The position numbers and the translations under genes were made by a program. Under the pieces are notes generated by a model, which was given only the letters and a program-made list of their open reading frames with translations, was not told the origin of the DNA and searched no databases. A DNA stretch of 64,000 nucleotides from Diploptera punctata (taxonomy: Eukaryota; Arthropoda; Insecta; Blattodea; Blaberidae), in NCBI GenBank assembly GCA_030220185.1, contig JASPKZ010007797.1:2896001-2960000 (forward strand), written 5' to 3'. Positions within the stretch are counted from its first letter, which is position 1, and the number at the start of each line of letters is the position of its first letter. This document shows, piece by piece, positions 20,170 through 32,264 of this stretch.

Positions 20170-20420
20170 ATTGTCTATTTTCAGACATTCAAAACAAACA
20201 AAAGGTAACGGTACTTGAGATCACAATAAGAGCGAAGTCAAAAACACATTTCTCTGTTATTCATAAATGTTAACAAAAGATTACCCTGTCTAGGGATGTA
20301 CAAAATATTGCAAAATATATAACAGCAGAGATATGTGAACATACCTCGTATTCCGAGTTGAAGGCCATTTAACTGTTGGCGAGTCTACCTCGTCTTTTGA
20401 GGCGAATGGGTTAATATACC
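20170..20420 (+). repeat. Dispersed repeat S, copy 1 (SINE-occupied)
   Basis: It matches 60755-60950 on the same strand: TATTGTCTATTTTCAGACA, CGGTACTTGAGATCACAATA, CATAAATGTTAA, GGGATGTACAAA. The matching region begins just before the SINE insertion point at 19745-19774. No coding sequence was seen. Confidence 0.75.
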
Positions 20421-20563
20421 ATAGATGAACCAATTGATGCAAAACACATATTGTCAGCTTTTTATTTCACGCGCGTGCGATTTCAATCTGCATGATTATG
20501 TAGTACATGTTAAATTTTGTTAATATTGAAGTTATGCTTAAAGTGGTGTTTGTGTTGTTTCAG

Positions 20564-20597
20564 GTGGTGCAAATGTGTGGAGCGCTACCTCCTACTG
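20564..20597 (+). CDS. Candidate small exon 2 (tetraspanin-like N-terminus)
   Basis: A T/G-rich tract and CAG precede 20564, and GTGAGT begins at 20598. The 34 nt continue the frame of the 7411-7443 candidate (AG|G TGG TGC ...) and read RWCKCVERYLLL. The KCVxRYLLL pattern recalls the start of the first membrane helix of tetraspanins (KCxKYLLF), which is commonly followed by an early intron. No downstream FNxxFW-type exon was found in the remaining 43 kb, so this stays a hypothesis. Confidence 0.22.
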
Positions 20598-20599
20598 GT

Positions 20600-21791
20600 G
20601 AGTGTGCATTTTAATTTTTATACCACACTGGGTGTCTGTAGTTTCTATAGAATTTCAGATTCATCAGCTCATCGGACCCTCCCTTAACCTCAGTTTATAG
20701 GAATAGGGGCCTGAATTTTTTACAACCTATAGATGTCGTTATATTCTGGAGAAGTTTCTACTTTTCTTTGTATGGATAAGTACTTGAAAGTTCCTCATAG
20801 CTTTCTAATTAGAAAAGTTTACAGGAACTTTCATGCTAGCAATAAAAACACTTTCTTCGTGCTTCTGATTTCGCTGCAAACGGATAGATGGCGTTTGATG
20901 TAGCCTGTTTTTAATTTTCTGAATTTGAAAATAAAACCCAGATTTTGCTGACGTGGACTAAATGTTTGTAGATTTTTTTCGTAAAATTAGGTAATATATA
21001 ACTGAAAAAAATACATTTATTTTATTTTATGTTTAGGATATTTGAAGAAAATTTATATTTATTTATGGAAATTTATTATTATTTTTAGAAAAATATCCAA
21101 TTATGTTTATATTCAATAGTATTGGCCTTTATTTGTTTAATAGTGTTTAATTTATAATGCTTAAAAAATTCAGGTCCTTGATAAGTAGGATAATTAATAA
21201 GTAGGATCAATTATAACGAAAATAAACATCAAACATAGATATTTTTTATTACAGAATTACACTGACAATTGCTTAGTGTTTTACTGTTAGGGTATGTTCC
21301 AATTGTTTATTTATTTACTTTTTATTTTAGTGAAGGAACAATCTTAGTGCATTGTGCAGTTATGAGGTTATATTCTTCTAATAATAGTTAAATTATTTTC
21401 TTGGTAGATGAAGTTGATAGAAAGATACGCACATAGATAGCAGATAAATGAGAGAAAACAGATTGAAACATACATATTTAGAGAGGCAGGTAAATAGATA
21501 AATACATTTAGAAAGGTAGTTAGATGTATTAATTTCATAAAATAAAGTCTGGGTGACAGGAGTAGAAGATAATTGGTCGGTTGCTAGCCTCACATCCACA
21601 TGTGTTAATAAGTTGAGGAATGTCAGGACAAAATAAATCTATAAAAATGTGAGGGTTGTAAAATACATTTTTGAAGGATTGATAATGATAGGAAGGAAGT
21701 CTTAAAATGACGTTTAGGAGAACTGCACAAGATTTTGCTGCAAAGTGGAAACTTATTTTGCAGAGGATTCAAATATGATCAGTTGAAACTG
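20600..21791. other. No gene recognised
   Basis: AT-rich sequence with a modest G-over-C excess on the plus strand. Nothing structured was seen beyond short homopolymers. Confidence 0.4.
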
Positions 21792-22107
21792 CCATTCACC
21801 CACAGGCCTACCAGCCGGCTATTGGCCTCACATCCACATGTTTAATAACAGGGGTAGACGATCATCAACAGTTTAGGGGTGACATGTGGTTAGTATGTCG
21901 GGTTCCCCAGCCGTTAAAGCTGGTTCTCTCTACCTGGAGCCGCTACTTATTGTAGCTACCCAATGCCTCACGATGTTGGGTGGGTTTCGGTCCCATACTG
22001 GGGACAATTCCGTGAGAAAATGTCTTCCCTATGGGGACTCGAACCAGCACAAGTCCGTAGATCTGCACCAAGGCATCTTGCCTTATCCACTGGCTACGGC
22101 GCGGGAC
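21792..22107 (-). mobile_element. SINE family C with perfect 12-bp target duplication
   Basis: Minus strand: head GTCCCGCGCCGTAGCCAGTG, B box GGTTCGAGTCCCC, and the family-C body ending in CACATGTGGATGTGAGG. It is flanked by CAGTTGAAACTG at 21780-21791 and 22108-22119. Confidence 0.92.
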
Positions 22108-22224
22108 CAGTTGAAACTGTAGATATTACCGAATATTGTGGATTTTAACCACAAAATTTGAGATTAAAATAAAAATAGTTTGTCTATGAGGTATTTGTTA
22201 GAGATAGCTTATAGGTAGGCCTAT

Positions 22225-22620
22225 ATATTTAAATAGCTAATTGAAGGATAGTTTGTCCTCCCATTGATCCCTTCAAGATCTTCCACCGCTGGAGCAGCGA
22301 GACCTTCCGGCGTTGGAGGAAGAAGTCACAAGAGGGGAAGTCAGAAGAGTCTGGTTGTCTGATGCCGAAAGTCAGGTGGAGGATGTGGATGTTGAGACCG
22401 TAACAAGCCACATGGACTAATACTTGCATGGATGATGATGAAGAAGAAGAGTTGCCTATACTGAGAATAAAAAGAAATACAGGGGCTCTGGAAGGAAAAC
22501 CAAATTCGACTGAGATGATTGAAAGAATGGCTCGTTTCCTGAAGCATTTTAAAACATTAAAAAAGAAATAAGATTAACTGAGTAAGAAGAAGAGAGATGT
22601 CAATGAAATATTGTTTTGTA
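22225..22620 (+). pseudogene. Possible LINE fragment upstream of the RT domain
   Basis: The plus strand is open for long stretches with charged, acidic and Lys-rich segments (DPFKIFHRW, DDDEEEELPILRIKRN, STEMIERMARFLKHFKTL). The order acidic run, then LP, then a basic helix resembles the linker before RT in some LINEs (EEEELPTLEEIKRAI). The match is weak and frames shift, so another repeat or a lost exon is possible. Confidence 0.25.
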
Positions 22621-22866
22621 ATTCAAGAAAAGAAGATAATATGGAGTTGGTGAGTGAAATTTTTTATATAAATGAAGCCCTGATAAGAAAATCTAGTTAA
22701 GCTATTGGATACGATGTAGTCAGATTTGTGTTGGAAGGCAAGAATGATGGGCGTTTGAAGTGTGATAAAACGGTAATGCAAGTAATACTGCTTGCTACTA
22801 TTACTAATAAAAATAACAAAAAATGATTGATACATATATTATCATTATAATCTCAAACCAAACAAA

Positions 22867-23195
22867 AATGTTAAAATCTTAAACTTTTTCAATTACGAAG
22901 CTGTCATTATGAAGACTGAATAAAAATGTATAACAATAAAACGACTGCAATTTCAAGTTACGTAATATGAGTGGCAATTCTAAATTACTTATTGTTGTCA
23001 TTAATATAACTATATTTTCCTTAGTTAAAAGAAGAATATTATTATGTTGATGATAACAATAAATAATGCATATTTGTCAGTCACGTGATGTGACGTAACT
23101 TGAAATTGCAATTGTCTTTTTTTTATACGTTTTTATTCAGTCTTATAATGATAGCTTTGTTATTGAAAAAAAATTAAGATTTTTTAAATTTGTGT
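22867..23195. mobile_element. Fold-back element, ~330 bp
   Basis: The left arm (22867-22966) and right arm (23090-23195) are complementary with small gaps: TTAAAATCTTAAACTTTTTC, TCATTATGAAGACTGAATAA and GCAATTTCAAGTTACGT pair with their complements. The centre (TTATTGTTGTCATTAATATA against its complement) continues the pairing, so almost the whole element is one hairpin. No coding sequence. Confidence 0.8.
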
Positions 23196-23700
23196 TTGAT
23201 GTTAGGGATTATAACGTTAATGTATGTATAAATTATCGACAATAACAGATCATGTATATTAAAATAAACATAATTATGTTTATTATTAATATATTTTATA
23301 TGTTTTAAAAGTAAGCCCAGAATGTCTTATGAATCTGATGATCGAGTATCCAAAAAATTCAATTTGTTGTCATTTTTTAAAATTTAATTAAGTTAAGTTA
23401 GTTTTAAGGAAATTTTGTTTAAATGGATGTTACTTTTCCTTCTAAGTTTAGGTGAAGAATTAATTTATAAATTATTTTTAGGCCCAATATTGATTTTCTT
23501 GACATAAACTAGCCCAGAATCCCTTTGAAGAAAATATAGCATTGGAGTAACATGTTATCAGAATAGAACTGCATAACAGTTACTGAATACCATTTATTGA
23601 GATAAGGTGGCTAGCCTTATGTTGTCAATTAAAGTCTTATTTTTCTGAAACGTGTAGTTGCTGTAATTATTGTTACTAATAGATTGGAAGACTATAATAT

Positions 23701-23965
23701 TGGGTCCCGGTGACTTAGTGGTTACTTTGTTCGCCACTGTTACTGAAGTGCCTGGTTTGAAACCCGGCTGGCGTCGATGGATTTTTCATGGTGTAAAAAT
23801 CCAGAGTAATGTTTCCTACAGAAGGAAACTGGAGTCATTGTGAACCCGTGTAGTAGATTTACGGCAAATGAAAGGACGTGATGTCTGGAAGAAGTCTTTG
23901 GGCCAAATTTATTGGCCTATTCACGCTCATAACTGAATAGTTTTTGAAGAGCGTCGTTAAGTGAA
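23701..23965 (+). mobile_element. tRNA-derived SINE (family D)
   Basis: The head GGGTCCCGGTGACTTAGTGG has a good A box (GACTTAGTGGTTA), and GGTTTGAAACCCGG acts as B box. The body includes CAGAAGGAAACTGGAGTC, AAATGAAAGGACGTGATGTC and GGCCTATTCACGCTCATAAC. No second copy was noticed and no clear target duplication. Confidence 0.7.
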
Positions 23966-24007
23966 ATAATAGGAAATATCCTTGAATGTTCCAATTTATT
24001 TACCTTC

Positions 24008-24311
24008 TCCCTCCAACACTGGGGCAGTCCGTAGGTAGTTGGTTGAAGAAGTCGGAAGGTCGAGGGTTCGATTCCCGGTGGGGTCAGTATTTTTAAACTG
24101 ACCCAAACCTTCTGGCGACACTATGGCCCTGGTGTCGACTCGGTCTCTAATCGAAATGAGTACCTGACACTTGTTGTGATGGTAAATGCGGCCGTTATGT
24201 AGGGCTGAGAACACGGTTGAGTGTTGGTTGTCTAGGAAAATGGGAACCTTAACCTCCTCCTACTCCAAGGGCCTCCTAAAGCCTGTAGTGTGGTCACTTT
24301 ACCTTTACTAG
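24008..24311 (+). mobile_element. SINE family B
   Basis: The tRNA-like head has GAGGGTTCGATTCCCGG (B box). GGGGTCAGTATTTTTAAACT follows, then GAGTACCTGACACTTGTTGT, a GGCCGTTATGTAGGGCTG segment and TTAACCTCCTCCTACTCCAA. It is the same order as the complement of 6389-6690. Confidence 0.85.
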
Positions 24312-24591
24312 AAGATAGGATAGATGTCCATTGTTAGTTAAATTGCAGGGTGATGCCTACAATGTGGTTAACATAAATGACTCAAGTTGTGAAGTCACTT
24401 TGATAAAACTATAGAGCAGTTCCTGAGGTAGCTTACAGAAATCGAAAAGGCAATATTTGTGGCAATTAATGCTAAAGTAGATTATGTAAATGTTCATATA
24501 TGTTGGCACTGAAATTACATATGGTGAATATCCTTATGTGGTAGCCGATAATTTTTTCCCCACTTCCTTTTTTTCCCCCCTTGGCACAACA

Positions 24592-24889
24592 GATCTAGAA
24601 GTTTCTTGCCCTACCAACTAGGTGCTGGTGTCACATCCACAGAGCCCGTATAGGCATTACATGTGGTCAGCATTTCGGGTCCCTCAGTCATTATAAGTAA
24701 ATTGTTTTCTCAACCTGAAGCAGTTAGTTATTGTAGCTATCAGAATTGTGATGATGCTGGTGAGCACCGGTCCCACACTGGCCGAATTCCATAACAAAAT
24801 GACTTCCGCTATGGGACCTTGAAGTAGTGGATGTCTCAGATATCTGCGCCAAGGCATTATGCCTTAAACCGCTTGGTTACGGCGCGAGA
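24592..24889 (-). mobile_element. SINE family C, degenerate
   Basis: Complement shows GTCTCGCGCCGTAACCAAGC and a TTAAGGCATAATGCC segment. The B box is eroded, and the GTGGGACCGGTGCTCACCAG body and complement of CACATCCACAGAG are recognisable. Confidence 0.8.
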
Positions 24890-25689
24890 CTGTCGCACAA
24901 TTTTTTTATTAATGGTTAGTGGATCGAACCCTGAAACTAAATGTGTCAATATAAAATTTTGTTATCCCTTTAGGCCCAGCATTTTTCACTAAAATCTTTG
25001 AAAAGTGTTGTCCCACAAAGTATCATAAGTTTTAGGATATAAGTTAGTTTTAAGGTTTCTGAAAGAACATTCCTGTACAACGAAGAATTTATTTTAATAT
25101 TGATGTATTTTTTTAATTAAATATCGTGAAAGTGCAGAAATGTAAAATTATAATTACTTCTGATTTTTTTTTTCAAAATTTGATTGCATTTGTAAATTTA
25201 AGAGTTTTACATAATTCCATATTTTCAAAATTTATAGAAATAAAAGTTATTATGTAATCTATATTATTTGAAAATAAAAGTGATAGATTAAAATATATAT
25301 TAAGATAAAAAATGAATTAGTGCTAACTTTTCTGTTATCAGAAACAATGGAAGATTTTACGACTGTCATGTGTTCATAGAATTTTTATTGTTGATTTAAA
25401 ATTTTAGATCGCAATTAAAAGAATTTGACATTTGGTTTTTGGAGGAAGTAGCTATGTTTTGTTATTCTGATTATTTCCAAAAGAAAAATTACTCCATTAT
25501 TGGAAAGTATTATAATTTAATTGACATCGGAATGGTTAGTCTTAATTCAAATAGAAATCAAAATTGATTAGAAAGCGGAAGAAAGCAAACATTTTTACAA
25601 ATGATGAAAGAGGTATATGGAATGTTGGTTCAGAAACAACTTAACAGGGCTTCATTACTATTTACTTAGGTTAAGTTGACTAACAAGTA
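24890..25689. other. No gene recognised
   Basis: AT-rich, no repeat boundary or frame seen. Confidence 0.4.
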
Positions 25690-25910
25690 GTGAGTTGACT
25701 AAGTAGTGTAGAGTAGACAGACAGACATCCAGTGTGGCGGTGGCACACGTTGCTGATGTCAACTTGATGATGTGATTTGTTCCATCAAGTTCGATGCAGG
25801 AGCACGTGTGGCACTGAATTTTGTAGCTAGTCAGTAGCTAGTGCCTGATGGGCATCCCTTGTTCCCAGTCTTCCTGAAAAGCGTTCTGCAGATGGTGAAG
25901 GGTGTGTGGA
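25690..25910. other. Local GC-rich island, unclassified
   Basis: About 220 bp (from CTAAGTAGTGTAGAGTAGAC to GATGGTGAAGGGTGTGTGG) is clearly richer in G+C than its surroundings. One plus-strand frame is open for about 45 codons (DGHPLFPVFLKSVLQMVKG) after a stop. No known family was recognised. Candidates are an exon, a decayed repeat or a non-coding RNA; nothing separates them here. Confidence 0.25.
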
Positions 25911-26614
25911 ATTTTTTTTTGTGCAAACCTGGCAAAAAAGAAAAAAAGTAAAAATTATATTATTTTTGCTGATTATGTGAAATGATAATTATAAATAGAG
26001 TCCTCTGAATTGAAATGAATAAGCGAGGTCTTTATTTGTAAGGTAATGAATAGGTACCGGAGGGAAAGCTGTGAAAGTACAAGACATTGAAGTGAGAGGT
26101 GTGAATTTAATATTTATAAATTGGAAAGGAATTTTTGTTTGAAAGGAAATTAGTGATTACGGAGTTGTATTTGATGGGTTGGATATAGTAATAAATGTGT
26201 TTTACAAAATTCGTTTAGTAAAAATTATAGCAGTATTTGAGGAAATCTACAGGGGTGTTCAATTTTGGAAATGAGTAGATGTTATATATGTAGGTTGGTA
26301 TAATGAAATAGGGAAATTTGTTAGTTTTTAAAATCAAATTTGTCATCAACATTTATATGTTGATTTGTGGGAAGATACTTTAGAAATTATGGGGGGATTA
26401 AGCTATTTTTGTTATTGTAAATAATTGGATTTAATTTGTTGAAGAGGTATGACGCATTCAAAATTATTGCAATCAGTAGGCAAAAATTGGAATTATATTA
26501 GAAATATTTTTTGTGATATGTAAATATTTTAAGGAAACTTTTTTAACTGTATATTTTAAGGTCGTAATTTTTTTTTAATGAAAGGGAAATAATATTAAAT
26601 TATAATGTTAAAAT

Positions 26615-26861
26615 ATTCCGGGCTATGTGGCCGTAGTATTTCTTGCAGACGTTTCTCCTTCAACTGCGGAGGGCATCTTCAGTGGCGAGTGCTTCTAGGT
26701 GGTGTTATGTTACTTTGTCGTGGACTCGACTCATTCACAGTAGAGTCTACGACTAGGGAACACCACTTAGAAGCACTCATCACTGAAGATGGCTTCCGCA
26801 GTTGAGGGAGAAACGTCTGGAAGAAATACCAGTTATAGACCACGGCCACATAGCCCGGAAT
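26615..26861. mobile_element. Fold-back element beginning ATTCCGGGCTATGTGGCCGT
   Basis: The right end is the exact complement (ACGGCCACATAGCCCGGAAT). The arms extend about 110 bp with CAGACGTTTCTCC, CAACTGCGG and CATCTTCAGTG pairing, plus one roughly 15-bp gap. Total 247 bp with no protein. Open frames across it are by-products of the palindrome. Confidence 0.88.
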
Positions 26862-28149
26862 CTTTTTACATTATGATTACCGGCCGTGAAAGCCTGCATT
26901 CCACAATATTAAATTATATTTTTGTTAAATATTGTCGCGTTTCCCGTAATTAGAAATGGGATATTAAGTGTAATAATGAGATTGATTTTTGTATTTGAAT
27001 GAACAAGTTATGCAGTTATTATACAGGCTTAATAACCACACACATTAAAAAGTTATTATTTACGTATAAGTACGTATATATACTTTCAGTTCAATGTCTG
27101 GATAGTTAATGTGTGTTTAGTTCAGTGAAGAATGTCTAGGAAAAATAATGAAGAAATAAATTTAAAATTGGGGAAATATTAGACACTCAACAACTACTTA
27201 GGTTTAATATTGTAGGTGAATGAAATCAGATGAGATTAAATTCGGAGAAAGAGGTAGTGTAGTAGATAATTTGTTAGACGTTCTAGAAGACGTCAGATAA
27301 AGTAATAATGTTAGGACATTGAAGAAATGAGAAGCGTTCAAAGGATACAAAAGAGCCTGGGAATAGCCCAACAATAGACATATCTTTTGTTGTTAAAATC
27401 CAGGGCTACAATTTGTAAATATGTTGTTTAAGTTAATGGGGAAATTATACATTTTAATCACATCAAGAGCATATGTTGAAAATAACTTTAAGGAAATAGG
27501 ATAAATAGATATAGGCCTATGTTGTAGGTTTGAAATCTCTATAGTATTAGAGGGATATATTGTTGAACATACAAATGTGAGATAGAATAAAATATTGATG
27601 AATTATTTATCTATAATACTAAATTTATTAATAAGTAACTAGATTTTTTCTTGAACAAACAAACATTTTAATACACATGTTAAAGTGTGGCATGGGGGCG
27701 ATTTCATAATTGTTATATAGTTTAGGGTCAAAAACAGTTTTGTGAAAGGAGTTAGTTAGGGGTATGAAACAGCTTTCACCTCCTTGACTTTAGGAAGTGT
27801 TGAGAAAAATAAGCCAGAGTTTGTCACAAAAGAGGTTTCACTTGCTGAGAGTGACTGAATGATAAGGAAAAATGATGCATATAAACTGTTGATTATGTGA
27901 GATGCAATTTGTTTATGCTTCAACAGAGAGTCAGTCACACATGTTTTGAGTATCAAAAGCTATGAACATATCTTACAACACAAAATGTGATAGTTACTGC
28001 TGAAGAAATATAATATGTCTTACATAAATAGAAAGATTTTTTTTTCAAGATAAAGAGTATTCATATGTTTTTAAGTTTTTTATTGAGGTATAGGATATTA
28101 ATTTTTTTTATTTTTTGTGATTTTCATATGTTGGAGATTATAGAATCTA
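26862..28149. other. No gene recognised; A/G/T-rich, C-poor
   Basis: Long C-poor plus strand with no RNA gene or readable domain. Confidence 0.4.
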
Positions 28150-28520
28150 GCGATTTGTATAGTTATATGGATGCGAAACAAACTCTTAATTAAGGGAGGA
28201 GAAAAGACTACGAGCTATTTGAGAATAAAATTGTTAGGAAAATTTTTGGATCAAAGAGAGACGAACAGACAGGTGAATGGAGAAGAGTAGTTAACAGTGA
28301 GCCTCATTACGTTTATAGGAAACCAGATATAATACTAACAGTTAAATTTTGTAGGCTGCGAGAGACAGGACATGTGGCATAAATAGGGAATGAAAGAGGG
28401 GACGGAAGCTTCTTGTAGGAAAACCAGAGGGTGTGTATAACGAAGTGGATGGGAGAATAATGTTAACCATGGTTTGAGACAGATGCCCGGGTGACCGTTA
28501 ACCACTTGGTTGAATAGTGT
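28150..28520 (+). pseudogene. LINE-A ORF2 C-terminal fragment
   Basis: Decayed plus-strand reading with CETNS, RGGEKTTSYL, KLLGKFLDQRETNRQVNGEE, HVA-like and GNERGDGSFL segments, the usual LINE-A order. The region after 28480 is unrelated. 5'-truncated and full of frameshifts. Confidence 0.65.
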
Positions 28521-29113
28521 GAGGTGTTAGTAGCTACTCCAACGAACAATTAATTAATTGGGAAATTAAAAGCAAGCCATAATATGAAAAAAAATAGTAA
28601 TAGTAGTAGGACTTTATTACAGTAAAATTATACATACAGTGTTATTTACAAATATGGGTCATGATAATGGAATTAATGTACTATATGAGTAAGAAGAAAA
28701 TGTCTGTAGATCAAGTAAAAAATTAAACTTTTACGAATGAAATTTTATGGCTAACATTAATAAGAATTGGTTAATAATGATAATGATAAAATACAATCAT
28801 CATCCGTCACGAATTGGGTCTTTGTGGACCTGTTTCGGCCCCATCTAGGAGTATTTTATGAGGTCTTTCTGGTCTTAGATGTTCTTTGGGTTTATACAAG
28901 TCCGGAGGCAAAAAGTGGCCGCTCCACTACTTGACTACATAACGATAAGGTAGTAACTTATCTTATTGAAAACTGCATTACTTTCAAGCCTCAGAAAAAC
29001 GGTATAAGGATAGATAATTTGATGATAAAATAATAAAACAATAACCTAAAATAACTTTTATTTTCAAAATTAGATTAATAATCCTCTGTTGTATTAATAA
29101 CAATTTGTAATGG

Positions 29114-29118
<5 letters not shown>

Positions 29119-29154
<36 letters not shown>
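29119..29154. repeat. (AAT)n microsatellite
   Basis: About 12 tandem AAT/ATA units. Confidence 0.95.
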
Positions 29155-29679
29155 TAATAATAAGTTTAATATTGTAAAACGAGTAAATAATATGTTGGAA
29201 TTGCATCTCACAGAGTTAAATTTAATATTGTTGAACTGGGCAACATTTTTCCTAACTCATGATCTTTCAGCAGTGAGTGTGTGTTTGTGTGTGTTTGTAG
29301 ATTTAGTTATGAAAAGAGAATTTATGAAAATGTGTAAATAATTACATAAGTTTGAAGGGATTGAAATAGAAAATATACTAGGCCACGTGTAAACTGTCAT
29401 AAGGAGCAGATGAGGTACTTTACAGAACGTAACAAAAGTTTGACACCTCTTTATTAACGACAATACAATGTAATTGTTGTGAGTTTTGTAATAAGACTTA
29501 TTTTATGGTACAGCATACGTAATGCCATTGTGTAGTATTATTGATCATTCGCCCCCATGTCTCAACTGAAAGTGTGTACCGGTATTTCTAGATTTGTACG
29601 CGATTAAAGGATCTTCCGGTATTTTTAAAATAAATTTTCGAGTAATAAAATAACTATTTCACTAAGGGATTCTATTCGA

Positions 29680-29985
29680 TAGTGTTCTGTTCGAGGGTAG
29701 ATCTTTCACTACTATCATAGCATTTTCATGCCATGTTTTCCAGCTTTACTAGGGAATTATAAGTGTGGTAGCTTCCCGTTGCTTTCCACACCGGTGAAGG
29801 ATGTTGATGATGGCCGGATGATTTTCGGGGACCATTGGGCCCTAAACTTCCTGACATTTGTCTTACAGCTGAGGAAAACCCCCGAAAAAAAAAACCTCGC
29901 CCAGGAACCTGTCTCGTCTGGGAATCGAACCTGGGCCTGCTGCGTGATTGGGCAACATGCTACCTCGAGACCACAGCCGTGATAG
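29680..29985 (-). mobile_element. SINE family A, tail type 2
   Basis: Tail at the left (complement of GCAGTGAAAGATCT and of CATGAAAATGCTATGA), core CCTGACATTTGTCTTACAGC, and tRNA head at the right (B-box complement GGGAATCGAACC; CTCGAGACCACAGCCGTG). The core has an expanded A run. Confidence 0.87.
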
Positions 29986-30159
29986 TCAGTGAAAATAGGT
30001 TTTGTAATAATTTGGGATGCCCCCTTTATGCATGAGAGTCAATCGCATACATTTCCACAGCCGGTAATTAATTACCAACTGAAGAGATGAAAACAAGTTA
30101 GAAGCTACGTTATTTCTGAAACTGAAGAGAGGGAGAATGTAAATACACGGTGTAGTAGA

Positions 30160-30450
30160 AAAGTATCAATGCGCTACAAGTCGGAGGGTCACAAGTTCAT
30201 CTCTAGGTGGGAGTCGGGAATTTTATACTAGTTTAACCTTTTTTTTAAACATCATGATCTTAGGGTAGACGCAGCCTCTTACTGAAATCAGCACCGGATA
30301 TGTTTTGGGGATAAAGACGGCCGTCACGAAGGCTGACCACCGGGCTGGAATGTGATGCTGATTGTCTAGGAAAGTGGGAGCCTTAAGTTAATCTCCTACT
30401 ACACTGAAGGGCCATATTTGAACCATAGTGGGATCATTTATAAATTTTAG
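30160..30450 (+). mobile_element. SINE family B, diverged head
   Basis: A truncated tRNA head (AATGCGCTACAAGTCGGAGG, weak B box AGTTCATCTC) precedes the family-B body: AAGACGGCCGTCACGAAGGC, TGCTGATTGTCTAGGAAAGT, GGGAGCCTTAAG and TCTCCTACTACACTGAAGGG. Confidence 0.75.
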
Positions 30451-30724
30451 TACGAATGTTTCAATACCAAAAGACCGTAATATGGTCCGATTTTGGTGGT
30501 TAACGGAATATATGTTTGTTTTGTGAATTAAATTATATTAATTTAAACAAATGCGACTAAATTAGTATGCTATTTTGTAGACGTGAAAACCTCTATAGAG
30601 CGATTTTTTTAATGTTCGGGTTTCAGGTGAACTTCACTTCAAATTCGCTGATTTTTATAGAATGTATTTTTCGTTTTATTTTAGTAACATATACTGAGTT
30701 TCGTTACGAAAATAATAATAATAA

Positions 30725-31044
30725 TCCATCCATCCATAGTAATTCTGCCCTAAGGCAGGTCCTTCACTGCAATCATAGCATTTTCATGCTATGCTTGCAG
30801 CTTTACTAGGTAATTATAGGTGTGGTAGCTTCCCGTTGCTTTCCACACCGGTGAAAGGATGATGATGATGCTGGCCATATGATTTCGGGGACCGTTTGGG
30901 CCTTAAAGTTTTCCTGACATTTGTCTTACAGGTGAGGAAAAACCCCGATAAAAACCTCACCCAGAAAAACTGCCCCGACCGGGGATCGAACCCGGGCCCG
31001 CTGCGTGGCAAGGCAGCACGCTACCTCGAGACCACAGCGGTGGA
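30725..31044 (-). mobile_element. SINE family A, tail type 2, well preserved
   Basis: It begins with an ATCCATCCATCCATAG tail, then the complement of GGCAGAATTACTATGG and GCAGTGAAGGACCTGCC. Next come the ACACCGGTG joint, the core, and a near-consensus tRNA head at the right (GGGGATCGAACCCGGGCCCG and CTCGAGACCACAGCGGTGGA). A/B boxes are intact in the minus orientation. Confidence 0.92.
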
Positions 31045-31173
31045 TGATGATGATATAATGATGATAATAATGATGATAATAATAATAATGATATAATAAT
31101 AATAATGATAATAATAATAATGATAATAATAATAATGATAATAATAATGATAATGATAATAATAATAATAATA
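31042..31173. repeat. (TAA/TGA)n compound microsatellite
   Basis: About 130 bp of mixed GAT and AAT units adjoining the SINE head. Confidence 0.93.
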
Positions 31174-31682
31174 TTGTTACTGGGTAGAGGAATTTTTAAA
31201 TTTTCGTTTTTCTAATCATCCGATTTTCCTGGCGAACGAATTCGATCTTACATTTTTAATTTAATTGGTATATAGGACCTACCGAGATGTGCTTTTAAAA
31301 AAGCAGTTATTACAGACTTAACGGACATAAGACATGGTCGTTTGTAGTGTCCCCTAGGTAGGACCGATGCATATACAGGTGCAACATAAGTCAGTTAACG
31401 AAAATGCAAATATATTATTTTCTATGGCTTACAATATCTATACAAAACACAACTACTGAAATTGTTGGAAGTGACCTCCATTGTATTATTAGGTAATGTT
31501 TGAAATTATATTCTGAAGGTTCCGTATTCAGACGCCAGTTTCAACTAATCCGAATTTGTTTCCTCTCTTGCAACCACGTACAGTGGTTAACTGACTTATG
31601 CCTCACTCTGTATATGAAATATTTTTTCGAAAATCTTTTGACGAGAAAAAGTCATTAGTTTGACTCATTTAATTGGATAATT

Positions 31683-31785
31683 GTGGAAAGCAACGGTAAG
31701 CTTCCACACCTATAATTCCCTAGTAAAACTGCAAAACATAGCATGAAAAATGCTGTGATTGCAGTGAAAGACCTTGATTCTAAGT
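31683..31785 (+). mobile_element. SINE family A tail-type-2 fragment
   Basis: Only the tail is present: GTGGAAAGCAACGG, CTTCCACACCTATAATTCCC, GCATGAAAAATGCTG and GCAGTGAAAGACCTTG. The head and core are missing, so this is a 5'-truncated or recombined copy. Confidence 0.8.
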
Positions 31786-32264
31786 GGATATCGTGAGATT
31801 TCCATAGAATAAAATATAATATTGTGGATAGGAGAGAGGAAGTCGATATTTTACGTAATGATTGTTTTAACCTCTCAGGTCACTAGACAAATGAAACGTA
31901 GGCGTGAAAGAGCGCACAAATGTTAGACGCTCCGCAAATATACGAGACTGGATCGACGGCTTTGTTTTTTCCTTTCAAAGAAACCCATAAAATATGCACT
32001 TTACGTGCTGTAAAAGTCATGGATCCAGTACGGGTTTGAAGCCTTGTAACGTAAGGATCAGAGGGGAGCATGAAGACTATAGTCTCCGCAACGAAATAAT
32101 GAAGACGTATCGCTATGTCTCCCACACCGACCAGCTGTACAACTATTTACATGAAACTATTATGAAAGTCTTTTTATGTTTTTAAAACGTTTGTTGTTAT
32201 TTTTATGACTTTTGTCTCATTTTTACATGTAGGCCTAACCATTTGGTCCTCTCATGCAAGATTA

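Noticed and set aside
26605..26805. 66-codon open frame at 26605-26805
   Set aside because: It lies wholly within the fold-back element, and the complementary arm gives a mirror frame.
28984..29211. Tyr-rich 75-codon minus-strand frame
   Set aside because: It is produced by the (AAT)n microsatellite.
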